From: Klenkia brasiliensis
GTDB lineage: Bacteria; Actinomycetota; Actinomycetes; Mycobacteriales; Geodermatophilaceae
DNA: 64,000 nucleotides
Assembly (NCBI RefSeq): GCF_900100695.1
Contig: NZ_FNCF01000001.1
Coordinates: forward strand, 712,060-776,059
Direction of reading: 5' to 3'
Shown: in pieces, positions 25,700 to 33,004 of the stretch
How the letters are laid out: every line of letters starts with the position of its first letter
Numbering within the stretch: the first letter of the stretch is position 1
Translations under genes and position numbers: made by a program
Notes under the pieces: generated by a model
What the model was told of the DNA's origin: nothing
The model's input: the letters and a program-made list of their open reading frames with translations, nothing else
Database searches by the model: none

Positions 25700-27496
25700 T
25701 CAGAGCAGGGCGGGGTCCAGGTCCCGGCAGAGCAGCTCGCCCGCCGCGACCGGCGCCAGCCAGGCCGCCACCCGGGGCAACTCGTAGGCGAAGAAGTAGG
25801 CCGCCGCGGCTGTCCGCCCCCCGGCCTCGGGGTGGTCGGAGCCGGCCGCGGCCACCGCGAGGTCCAGGTGCACCCAGGCCAGCACGACGTGCCCGAACGC
25901 CTGCAGGTAGGGCGTGGCGTTGGCCAGCGCGGCCGAGGCGTCGTCGTCCCGCCAGACCGCGTCCGTCGCCGACAGCACGTCGCCCCACGACCGCTCCAGG
26001 TCCGCCGCCCACTCGCCCAGGCCCGCGCTCCGCGCCCGGGTCGCCGTGGCCGACAGCACCGCACCCAGTTCCCGCAGGCAGGCGCCGTCCCGCAGCCGCA
26101 CCTTGCGGCCGAGCAGGTCCATCGCCTGGATGCCGTGCGTGCCCTCGTGGATCATGTTCAGCCGCTGGTCCCGCCAGAACTGCTCGACCGGGAAGTCGCG
26201 GGTGTAGCCGGCGCCCCCGAGCACCTGGATGGCCAGGCTGTTGCCCTCCAGGCACCACTCGCTCGGCCAGCTCTTCAGCACCGGGGTGAGCACCTCGAGC
26301 AGGGTGGCCGCCCGGGCGCGGGCCCCGTCGTCCCCGGTGCGCTGGTCGTCGAGCAGCCGGCCGACGTACAGGGCGAGCGCCAGCGCGCCCTCGGCGTAGG
26401 ACTTCTGCGCCAGCAGCATCCGCACGACGTCGGTGTGCGCCACCAGCGGCACCTGCTCGCCGTCCCGCACGCCGCGCGGGCGGCCCTGGCGGCGGGTGCG
26501 GGCGTAGTCCAGGGAGACCGCGAACCCGGCGTAGCCCAGCGCCGCGGCCAGCAGCCCGATCTCGGCGCGCGCGGCGTTCATCATGTGGAACATCTGGGCC
26601 AGGCCCTGCCCGGGCGCCCCGACCAGGTGGCCCACGGCGGCGTCGAAGGACAGCGCGGTGTTCGGGATGCCGCGCATGCCCAGCTTGTGGTTGAGGCCGA
26701 CGAGGTGGACGCCGTTGCGCTCCCCCAGCTCGCCGTCCGGCCCGACCCGCACCTTCGGGACGACGAACAGCGACAGCGCCCCGGTGCCGGTGGGCACCGT
26801 GCCGTCGTCGTCCGGGACCTTGGCGAGCACCAGGTGGACGATGTTGTCCGTCAGCGGGTGCTCGGCGCCGCTGATCCACATCTTGTCGCCGGTGATCCGG
26901 TACCGCGGCCCGAGCGGGTCGTCCGCGGAGCCGGTTCCGTCGGGCACGGCGCGGGTGGCGACGTCGGCCAGCGACGACCCGGCCTGGGACTCCGACAGCG
27001 CCATGGTCCCGGTCCAGCGGCCCTCGACCTGGGGGACGGCGAAGGCCCGGCGCTGGGCCGGGGAGCCGTGCTCGGCCAGCAGCGCGGCGTTGCCCTCGGT
27101 CAGCAGCATCGGCACCAGGTTCGGCCCGGCCGCCGAGAGCACGGCGCGCACCGCCATGTCCACCGTGCGGGGCAGCTGCAGGCCGCCGTCCGCGTGGTCG
27201 TGGCCGGCCCCGGCGATCCCCGCGGACCGGAAGGCCTCCCAGGCCCGGTGGGTGGCCGCGGGGAGCACGACCCCGCCGTCCGGGCCGATCCGCGGTTCCT
27301 CGGTGTCGCTGACCCGGTTGGCCGGCTCGAAGACCTCCTCGGCGAGCTGCGAGGCCATGGCGAGCAGCTCCCCGCAGGTCTCCACCGAGTGGTCGGCGAA
27401 GCGGGGCCGCTGCAGCAGCGACCCCAGCTCCAGCCACTCCACCAGCAGGAAGTCCAGCGTCCGGAGCAACCCGCGCTGCACCGCGGAGCCGCTCAC
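25700..27496 (-). CDS. FadE5/DmdC-like acyl-CoA dehydrogenase (about 600 residues)
   Basis: 598 residues, longer than ordinary acyl-CoA dehydrogenases (about 380) and matching the FadE5/DmdC class with an extra C-terminal helical domain. FAD and substrate signatures include TMALSESQAGSSLADV and GDKMWISGAEH; the catalytic base is the Glu of MIHEGTHGIQ. It introduces a double bond into an acyl-CoA. GTG start overlaps the stop of the metallo-hydrolase gene (GTGA), so this is the last gene of the operon reductase, hydrolase, dehydrogenase. An electron acceptor such as ETF would be needed and is not encoded here. Confidence 0.88.
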   Translation of the reverse strand: MSGSAVQRGLLRTLDFLLVEWLELGSLLQRPRFADHSVETCGELLAMASQLAEEVFEPANRVSDTEEPRIGPDGGVVLPAATHRAWEAFRSAGIAGAGHDHADGGLQLPRTVDMAVRAVLSAAGPNLVPMLLTEGNAALLAEHGSPAQRRAFAVPQVEGRWTGTMALSESQAGSSLADVATRAVPDGTGSADDPLGPRYRITGDKMWISGAEHPLTDNIVHLVLAKVPDDDGTVPTGTGALSLFVVPKVRVGPDGELGERNGVHLVGLNHKLGMRGIPNTALSFDAAVGHLVGAPGQGLAQMFHMMNAARAEIGLLAAALGYAGFAVSLDYARTRRQGRPRGVRDGEQVPLVAHTDVVRMLLAQKSYAEGALALALYVGRLLDDQRTGDDGARARAATLLEVLTPVLKSWPSEWCLEGNSLAIQVLGGAGYTRDFPVEQFWRDQRLNMIHEGTHGIQAMDLLGRKVRLRDGACLRELGAVLSATATRARSAGLGEWAADLERSWGDVLSATDAVWRDDDASAALANATPYLQAFGHVVLAWVHLDLAVAAAGSDHPEAGGRTAAAAYFFAYELPRVAAWLAPVAAGELLCRDLDPALL

Positions 27497-28416
27497 GCCG
27501 GCGCGAAGCGGTAGCCCCCGCCGTCGCGGACGACCCGACCGGCGCTGCTGCCCGCGAAGTGCGTGCCCAGCACCAGCAGGTCGGTGTCGGCGGCGGACTC
27601 GACGAACTCGACCCGGCGGGCTGCGCTCTGGGCCCGGTCGAAGTCGCCGTGGCTGCTCCAGGTCGGCTCGGCGATCTGCACCGGGTGGTGGATGAAGTCG
27701 CCGGTGATGAACGCCCGCTCCCCCAGGGACTCCACCACGACGCTGTGGTGGGACTTCGTGTGCCCCGGGGTCGACACGTACCGGACCCCCTCGGTCACCA
27801 CGGAGTCGGCCGGGACCAGGTCCAGCAGACCGGCGTCGACGACGGGCTGGATGGACTCGGCGAACACCAGCCGCGTCTGGTTGTGGATGTCGGGGTTCGC
27901 CCCCTCGTAGACGACCGCGCCGGCCAGGTCCTCGGAGATGTCGGCCTCCTCGGCGATGCCCCGGTGGTAGGCGAACTCGTCGGCGACGTAGACGTAGCGG
28001 GCGTTCGGGAACGTGGGCACCCAGCGCCCGCCCTCGTCGACGGTGTTCCACCCCACGTGGTCCAGGTGCATGTGCGTGCACAGGACGACGTCGACCTGCT
28101 CGCGGGTGTACCCGGCCTCCGCCAGCCGCTCGAGGAAGGGGTTGTCGAGCTTCCCCCAGGCCGGGATGAGCGGTGCGGACTTGCCGTTGCCGCAGCCGGT
28201 GTCGACCACGACGACGGCCGAGCCGGTGTCCACGACGTAGGAGTGCAGGCTCCAGATGGTCTGGCCGCCGGCGGTGGCGTAGTCCGGGTGCAGCCAGCCG
28301 ATGCCCTGGACGACCTCCGGGGTGGCCTCGGCGATCAGCCCGTCGAGCACCCCGACCTCGACCGGCATCTCCAGCACCTGGGTGATCCGGATGTCGCCGA
28401 CCGCCCAGCTGCGCAT
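27493..28416 (-). CDS. Metallo-beta-lactamase-fold hydrolase
   Basis: 307 residues. The zinc motif is complete: THMHLDH near 115-121, a His in STPGHTKSHH near 205, the bridging Asp in ITGDFIHH and a final His in LGTHFAG. This is the arrangement of AHL-lactonase or quinolone-lactonase-like enzymes that open cyclic esters, among others. ATG start with GAGGAGA in front. Located between the OYE-type reductase and the acyl-CoA dehydrogenase, so it may open a lactone or thioester in the same pathway. Confidence 0.85.
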   Translation of the reverse strand: MRSWAVGDIRITQVLEMPVEVGVLDGLIAEATPEVVQGIGWLHPDYATAGGQTIWSLHSYVVDTGSAVVVVDTGCGNGKSAPLIPAWGKLDNPFLERLAEAGYTREQVDVVLCTHMHLDHVGWNTVDEGGRWVPTFPNARYVYVADEFAYHRGIAEEADISEDLAGAVVYEGANPDIHNQTRLVFAESIQPVVDAGLLDLVPADSVVTEGVRYVSTPGHTKSHHSVVVESLGERAFITGDFIHHPVQIAEPTWSSHGDFDRAQSAARRVEFVESAADTDLLVLGTHFAGSSAGRVVRDGGGYRFAPA

Positions 28417-28441
28417 CGTGGTCTCCTCGGTGGTGGCGGCG

Positions 28442-30433
28442 TCAGACGGCACGGCCGGCCATCTCGCCCTCGTAGATCGCCTGGTCCACCTGGCGGGGGG
28501 CCGAGCAGTCACCGATCTGGCTGACCTCGAAGTGCTCGCGCAGGCCGGCGGCCAGGGAGGTCTCGGGGTCGCGCAGCATCACGGTGACGATCGAGTCGAC
28601 GGGCAGCACCCGGTTCTGGAAGTCCCACACCCGGGTCAGCACGGCGCCGTCCTCGGTGACCGCGCCGACGATGTGCTGCGGGGTGAGGGTGACGCCCAGG
28701 GCGTGCAGCCGGGGGTAGAGGTGGCCGACGTCCAGGGTGAGCAGGATCTTCTCCCCCAGGTACATGCCGGCGGTGATGACCTCCACCTTCTTGCCCGCCT
28801 CCGCCAGGGTCTCGGCCAGGCCCAGCGCGGTGTACTCCCCGGTGTCGTCGACGACGAGCACCCGCTCGCCGCACAGCTCGGGGTTCGCCAGGGCCTGGAT
28901 CGGGTCGAGCACCCGCACGTGCTCCAGGCCGGGGATGCCCGGGCGGAAGGCGGTCTTCGCGCTGAACCCGTCGGTCCGCCAGGTCGACCCGGTGGCGAGC
29001 ACCACGTGGTCGGGCTCGAGTGCGCGGACGTCGTCCACGGTGGCGTCGGTGCCGAGCCGGACGTCGACGCCGTGCAGGGCGAGCTGGCGCTCCATGTCCT
29101 TGACCATGACGTTCCAGCGGCCCCGGGTGGCGATCTGCGCGGCGTAGCGGATCTGACCGCCGAGCCGGTCGTCGCGCTCGAGCAGGACCACCTCGTGCCC
29201 GCGGGAGGCGGCGACCTCCGCGGCCCGCATGCCGGCGGGGCCACCACCGACGACGACGACCTTCTTGGGCGCCGACGTCCGGCTGAAGGTGTCGATGCCG
29301 AGCAGCGCCTCCCGGCCGGCCGCCGGGTTCTGGGTGCACGTCAGGGACCAGCCCTGGGCCATCCGGTTGATGCAGCCCTGGTTGGCGCTGACGCAGTGCC
29401 GGATCTCCTGCTCCCGGCCGGACCGGGCCTTGCTGACCAGGTGCGGGTCGGCGATGTGCGCCCGGGTCATGGCGACCATGTCGGCGTGACCCTGCTCGAT
29501 GATGTCGGCGGCGATCGAGAGGTCGGTGATGCCGTTGGCCGTGAGCACCGGCAGACCGTTGACCACCTTCTTGGCGCGGGCGGCGAGGTCGACCAGCCGG
29601 GCGCCGGGCATGCTCATCGGGGAGACGACCTGGTCGAAGGTCGAGGCGTTGCCGGCGCTGATGGAGAAGTAGTCGAACAAGCCGGAGTCGGCCAGGTACC
29701 GGGCGATCCGCTCGCCCTCCTCGGCGTCGATGCCGCCGGGCACGCCCTCGACCAGGGAGAGCCGGACGCCGATGGGGAAGTCGGGGCCGCACTCGTCGCG
29801 GACGGCCTGCGCGCACTCCAGCACGATGCGGCAGCGGTTCTCCGTGTTCCCGCCGTACTCGTCGGTGCGCAGGTTGGTCAGCGGGGACAGGAAGCTGCAC
29901 AGCAGGTAGCCGTGGGCCGCGTGCACCTCGGCGCCGTCCAGGCCGGCGGTCTTGGCGTTGCGGGCGCTGCGGGCGAACCCGGACGCGAGCTCGGCGATGT
30001 CCTCCCGGGTCATCGGCTTGCCGATCTCGTTGTAGGTGAACGAGGGGATGCCGGAGGCGCTCCAGAGGGCGCGCCAGTTGTCCAGGAACATCGAGCTGTG
30101 GTCCTCGACGCCGAAGTGGGACAGGTCGATGAACACCTTGGCGCCGTGCCGGTGGACCGCCTCGGCGAGCCGCTCGTAGACCGGGATGACCGCCGGGTCC
30201 CACCCCTGGTGGGTGCGGGGCGCCAGGCCACGGCTGTTGGGCAGGACGGCCTGCGCCTCGGTGAGGATGAGGCCTGCGCCGCCCTTGGCGCGCTCCTCGT
30301 AGTAGTCGACGCTCTGCTGGGTCATCAGGTTGTCGACCGCGTACTGCAGGGCGTGGGCGGTGACCACGACGCGGTTCTTCAGCGTCACGGAGCCCACCTG
30401 CAGCGGCTCCCACAACGGCGCGTACTTCTCCAT
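28442..30433 (-). CDS. Old-yellow-enzyme/2,4-dienoyl-CoA-reductase-like flavoprotein
   Basis: 663 residues, the full length of FadH-type enzymes: an FMN barrel (1-335), a cysteine region, then an NAD(P)/FAD Rossmann domain starting VVVVGGGPAGM near 390. HAAHGYLLCSFLSPLTN is the typical barrel active-site loop. Family members reduce C=C bonds of dienoyl-CoAs, steroids or bile acids, using FMN, FAD and a 4Fe-4S cluster. Here the cluster region has Cys347, Cys354 and Cys366, but the expected second cysteine is Ala350 (CVSANQGC). Start ATG has GGAGG. The promoter region carries the GACC-N4-GGTC palindrome. Confidence 0.88.
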   Translation of the reverse strand: MEKYAPLWEPLQVGSVTLKNRVVVTAHALQYAVDNLMTQQSVDYYEERAKGGAGLILTEAQAVLPNSRGLAPRTHQGWDPAVIPVYERLAEAVHRHGAKVFIDLSHFGVEDHSSMFLDNWRALWSASGIPSFTYNEIGKPMTREDIAELASGFARSARNAKTAGLDGAEVHAAHGYLLCSFLSPLTNLRTDEYGGNTENRCRIVLECAQAVRDECGPDFPIGVRLSLVEGVPGGIDAEEGERIARYLADSGLFDYFSISAGNASTFDQVVSPMSMPGARLVDLAARAKKVVNGLPVLTANGITDLSIAADIIEQGHADMVAMTRAHIADPHLVSKARSGREQEIRHCVSANQGCINRMAQGWSLTCTQNPAAGREALLGIDTFSRTSAPKKVVVVGGGPAGMRAAEVAASRGHEVVLLERDDRLGGQIRYAAQIATRGRWNVMVKDMERQLALHGVDVRLGTDATVDDVRALEPDHVVLATGSTWRTDGFSAKTAFRPGIPGLEHVRVLDPIQALANPELCGERVLVVDDTGEYTALGLAETLAEAGKKVEVITAGMYLGEKILLTLDVGHLYPRLHALGVTLTPQHIVGAVTEDGAVLTRVWDFQNRVLPVDSIVTVMLRDPETSLAAGLREHFEVSQIGDCSAPRQVDQAIYEGEMAGRAV

Positions 30434-30493
30434 GTCCGACCTCCGCGGGCCGTCGGCCAGCCTCGTCGCTGATCCGACCTGTAGTTCAAGAAA

Positions 30494-30509
30494 CCGACCA
30501 CGCGGTCGG
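30494..30509. promoter_or_regulatory. Candidate operator CCGACC-N4-GGTCGG
   Basis: A perfect 6-bp inverted repeat, 61 bases upstream of the OYE-type reductase start, with the same GACC-N4-GGTC core as 22259-22276. A further CCGACC half-site occurs 20 bases closer to the gene (30474-30479). Confidence 0.5.
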
Positions 30510-30630
30510 ATGCCGTCACTGTTGTGGGCCCGCACACACTTGTCAAGGACGGCCGCAACCCCGGTCGGGCCCGACCGCGAGGTCGGCCACGTCCGCGGGC
30601 CCGCCCGCACCCCGTCGGATCCGGCTGTCC

Positions 30631-30658
30631 GTCGGCCGTCGGCCGTCGGCCGTCGGCT
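30631..30658 (+). repeat. Four tandem copies of gtcggcc
   Basis: Three exact and one near-exact 7-base units, ending at the stop codon of the small HTH gene. It is probably a slippage product in the intergenic region. It has no evident function. Confidence 0.7.
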
Positions 30659-31017
30659 CAGTCTGCTTCGCCGACGTGCCCCCGCAGGAGGGCAGACACC
30701 CGTTGACGGGTGACGCCGTAGAGGGCTGCGATCTTGTTGATGCTCACGCCCTCCGCGGACAGGGCAGTCGCCTGCTCCCGACGCCACTGGCTCCCCGCGG
30801 TCGACAGCGACGCGATCGCGCTGCTGATCTGCTCGACGATCAGCGGCCGCTCCTCCGAGGAGACGATGTCGTACCAGTCGCGGCCGCTGCCGCGCTGCGA
30901 CTGCAGGACGCGGGCCCGCTCCCGGGCCAGCGTGAGCTCCTCGACCACGTCGTCCAGCGCGTCGACCAGGGAGGCGAGGGCGTCGTCCGCCCCGCCTCCC
31001 AGCGGCGTTGACTGCAC
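30658..31017 (-). CDS. Small helix-turn-helix protein with coiled-coil N-terminus
   Basis: 119 residues, no family recognised with certainty. Residues 10-45 are heptad-like (LASLVDALDDVVEELTLARE), suggesting a short coiled coil for dimerisation. The C-terminal 40 residues form a helix-turn-helix of the resolvase/LuxR-like type: ATALSAEGVSINKIAALYGV followed by TRQRVSALL. GTG start. It faces the anti-sigma-like kinase gene across 182 bases that contain a 16-base perfect palindrome, which may be its operator. Likely a local transcription regulator. Confidence 0.65.
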   Translation of the reverse strand: MQSTPLGGGADDALASLVDALDDVVEELTLARERARVLQSQRGSGRDWYDIVSSEERPLIVEQISSAIASLSTAGSQWRREQATALSAEGVSINKIAALYGVTRQRVSALLRGHVGEAD

Positions 31018-31080
31018 GCGCCCTCCGCTCGGCGACGACCTGGGAACGACGTCGACGCAACGCTACAGCGGACGACATGC

Positions 31081-31096
31081 CCGTTGCATGCAACGG
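31081..31096. promoter_or_regulatory. 16-base perfect palindrome CCGTTGCATGCAACGG
   Basis: Located between the divergent HTH gene (start 31017) and the HATPase gene (start 31200), 64 and 104 bases from the two starts. A perfect 16-base palindrome with an AT-containing core is unlikely by chance here. It is a good operator candidate for the adjacent HTH protein. Confidence 0.55.
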
Positions 31097-31199
31097 CTAT
31101 TGCGGCACGGAACCGGTTGTGCACACACTGGTGGCACACCGCATGACCCACCCGGTAGCCCCCCGGTCGTCAGCGGAACCCCAGCTGAGCGAGTCACCG

Positions 31200-31589
31200 A
31201 TGTCCAGCTACACCGCAACCGCCGACCTGCGGCCGACGGCACGCAGTGTCGTGGCAGCGCGCCGCGCGGTCACCGAAATGTTGACCGCCTGGGGGGCACC
31301 CCACGACCTGGGCGACGTCGAGCTCCTCGTCAGCGAACTCGTCGCCAACGTCGTCGACCACGCGGGAGACGAGTCGGTGCTCACGGTCGAGGTCAGCCTC
31401 GCGGACACCTGGCTGCGCATCGCCGTCGTCGACGGGTCGGCGATCCGGCCCGTCGTGCATGAGCTCGACCACACCGCCGCCCGCGGCCGTGGGATGCAGA
31501 TCGTCGAGGCCGTGGCCGACCGGTGGGGAGCCGACGAGCACCACGGCGGCAAGCGGGTGTGGGTCGAGCTGGACGCACCGCAGGTGTAG
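31200..31589 (+). CDS. RsbW/anti-sigma-like ATP-binding protein (HATPase_c_2)
   Basis: 129 residues: a single GHKL ATPase domain without a phospho-acceptor domain. The N box is ELVANVVDHA near 49-58, the G1-like segment DGSAIRP near 82, and the G2 box ARGRGMQIV near 97. Proteins of this size serve as anti-sigma serine kinases or as regulators in partner-switching modules and are abundant in actinobacteria. The ATG at 31200 gives a normal N-terminus; an in-frame ATG at 31143 is less likely. No sigma factor or anti-anti-sigma gene is adjacent; the nearest STAS gene in the window is at 58952. Confidence 0.8.
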   Translation: MSSYTATADLRPTARSVVAARRAVTEMLTAWGAPHDLGDVELLVSELVANVVDHAGDESVLTVEVSLADTWLRIAVVDGSAIRPVVHELDHTAARGRGMQIVEAVADRWGADEHHGGKRVWVELDAPQV

Positions 31590-31628
31590 CCGGGACGCCG
31601 CCGGGGAGGTCGAGCCCGTCGCGCGGAG

Positions 31629-31715
31629 CGGAGGGCGAGGGATTCGAACCCTCGAGGAGCGTGAACCCCTAGCAGTTTTCAAGACTGCCGCCATCGGCCA
31701 CTAGGCGAGCCCTCC
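31629..31715 (-). tRNA. tRNA-Ser (anticodon UGA)
   Basis: Read on the minus strand from 31715: acceptor stem GGAGGGC pairs with GCCCTCC at the 3' end. The anticodon arm GCAGT-CTTGAAA-ACTGC gives anticodon TGA, and the T arm contains GGTTCGAATCC. A variable arm of class II length fits serine. The discriminator base is G. CCA is not encoded. No integrase or duplicated 3' end nearby suggests use as an attachment site. Confidence 0.95.
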
Positions 31716-31807
31716 TGGCCGACCGAGCCTAGCCCGCCGCCTGACCTGCACCCGACCGTCGTCGCGGTGTCGATCTCCCGTCACCCGCGGGCGCTGTCCT
31801 GGGCACC

Positions 31808-32938
31808 ATGCGCGTGGCCCTGGTCTCGGAGACCTTCACCCCCGCGGTCAACGGCGTCGTCACCTCGGTGCTGCGGGCCGCCGACCACCTGGCCCTGCGC
31901 GGCCACGAACCCGTGGTGGTTGCGCCGTCCGGCGCCGACTACGAGAGCCGCTGCGGCGCGGTGGTGCCGGTGCACGCGGTGCGGTCGGTCCGGCTGCCGC
32001 GCTACCGGGAGCTGCCGCTGGCCGCACCCACCGGCGAGGTGGGCGACCTGCTCGACGAGCTGCGCCCGGACGTCGTCCACCTGGCCTCCCCCGCCGTCCT
32101 CGGCTCCACCGCGGCGCGGGCGGCCCAGCAGCGCGGCATCCCGGCCGTCGCGGTGTTCCAGACCGACCTCGCCGCCTACGCCGGCCGCTACCGGCTGCCC
32201 GGCGGCTCGGCGACGACGTGGCGGTGGCTGCGCACGCTGCACGAGCGGACGGCGCTGACCCTGGTGCCCTCCACCACCACCATGGCCCAGCTGCGCCGGC
32301 ACGGGATCGGCCCGCTGGCGCTGTGGGCGCGGGGCGTGGACCTGCAGCAGTTCTCCCCCACCCGGCGCTCGGACGCCGTCCGGACCGCGCTGGCACCGGA
32401 CGGCGAGCTGCTGGTCGGCACGGTCGCCCGGCTGGCCGTGGAGAAGCGGCTGCACCTGCTGGCCCCGCTCTCCGAGCTGCCGGGGGTCCGCCTGGTCGTG
32501 GTGGGCGACGGCCCACAGCGGCGCGCCCTGCAGCGGGTGCTGCCGCGCGCGGTGTTCACCGGCCGGGTGGTCGGCGAGGAGCTGGGCGACCTGGTGTCCT
32601 CGCTGGACCTGCTGGTGCACCCCGGCGCCGACGAGACGTTCTGCCAGGCCGTGCAGGAGGCCCTGGCCGCGGGCGTGCCGGCGCTGGTCGCGGCGTCCGG
32701 TGGGCCGCTGGACCTGGTCCGGCACGGCGAGAACGGCTGGCTGTGGGCCGGCGACGACCCGTGGGTGCTCGCCGCGCAGGTCGCGGGGCTGCGCGACGAC
32801 CGGCTGGCCCTGCGCGCGGCGGCCGGGCGGGCGCGGGCCTCGGTGGCGCACCGCACCTGGGGACGACTGGGCGACGAGCTGATCGGCCACTACGAAGGGG
32901 TCCTCGGCGGGGCGTCGGTCCACCGCCTCGCTTCCTGA
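31808..32938 (+). CDS. GT4-family glycosyltransferase (MgtA/PimB-like)
   Basis: 376 residues, GT-B fold. The N-terminal loop SETFTPAVNGVVTSV is characteristic of actinobacterial mannosyltransferases such as MgtA. The C-terminal nucleotide-sugar site shows VGDGPQRRAL near 235 and the E-x7-E motif in ADETFCQAVQEALAAG near 278. It would transfer a sugar, probably mannose or glucose from an NDP donor, to a lipid or saccharide at the inner membrane face. ATG start. It is convergent with the surface-protein gene. Donor and acceptor are inferred by family only. Confidence 0.82.
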   Translation: MRVALVSETFTPAVNGVVTSVLRAADHLALRGHEPVVVAPSGADYESRCGAVVPVHAVRSVRLPRYRELPLAAPTGEVGDLLDELRPDVVHLASPAVLGSTAARAAQQRGIPAVAVFQTDLAAYAGRYRLPGGSATTWRWLRTLHERTALTLVPSTTTMAQLRRHGIGPLALWARGVDLQQFSPTRRSDAVRTALAPDGELLVGTVARLAVEKRLHLLAPLSELPGVRLVVVGDGPQRRALQRVLPRAVFTGRVVGEELGDLVSSLDLLVHPGADETFCQAVQEALAAGVPALVAASGGPLDLVRHGENGWLWAGDDPWVLAAQVAGLRDDRLALRAAAGRARASVAHRTWGRLGDELIGHYEGVLGGASVHRLAS

Positions 32939-32950
32939 ACCCGCCGACGA

Positions 32951-32989
32951 CGACGGCCCCGCCCCCCGGGATGGGGGACGGGGCCGTCG
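32951..32989. terminator. 17-bp hairpin shared by convergent genes
   Basis: Arms 32951-32967 and 32973-32989 pair with one mismatch around a 5-base loop. It serves the glycosyltransferase (+) and the first surface-protein gene (-). The same hairpin, nearly base for base, recurs at 34331-34368 after the second surface-protein gene. Confidence 0.75.
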
Positions 32990-33004
32990 GTCAGGCCGTA
33001 CGGG

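Noticed and set aside
30631-30658. Heptamer repeat as CRISPR or regulatory array
   Set aside because: Units are contiguous 7-mers with no spacers and no associated genes; simple slippage is the best explanation.
31629-31715. tRNA-Ser as attachment site for an integrated element
   Set aside because: No integrase, no duplicated tRNA end and no phage or plasmid genes within 10 kb on either side.
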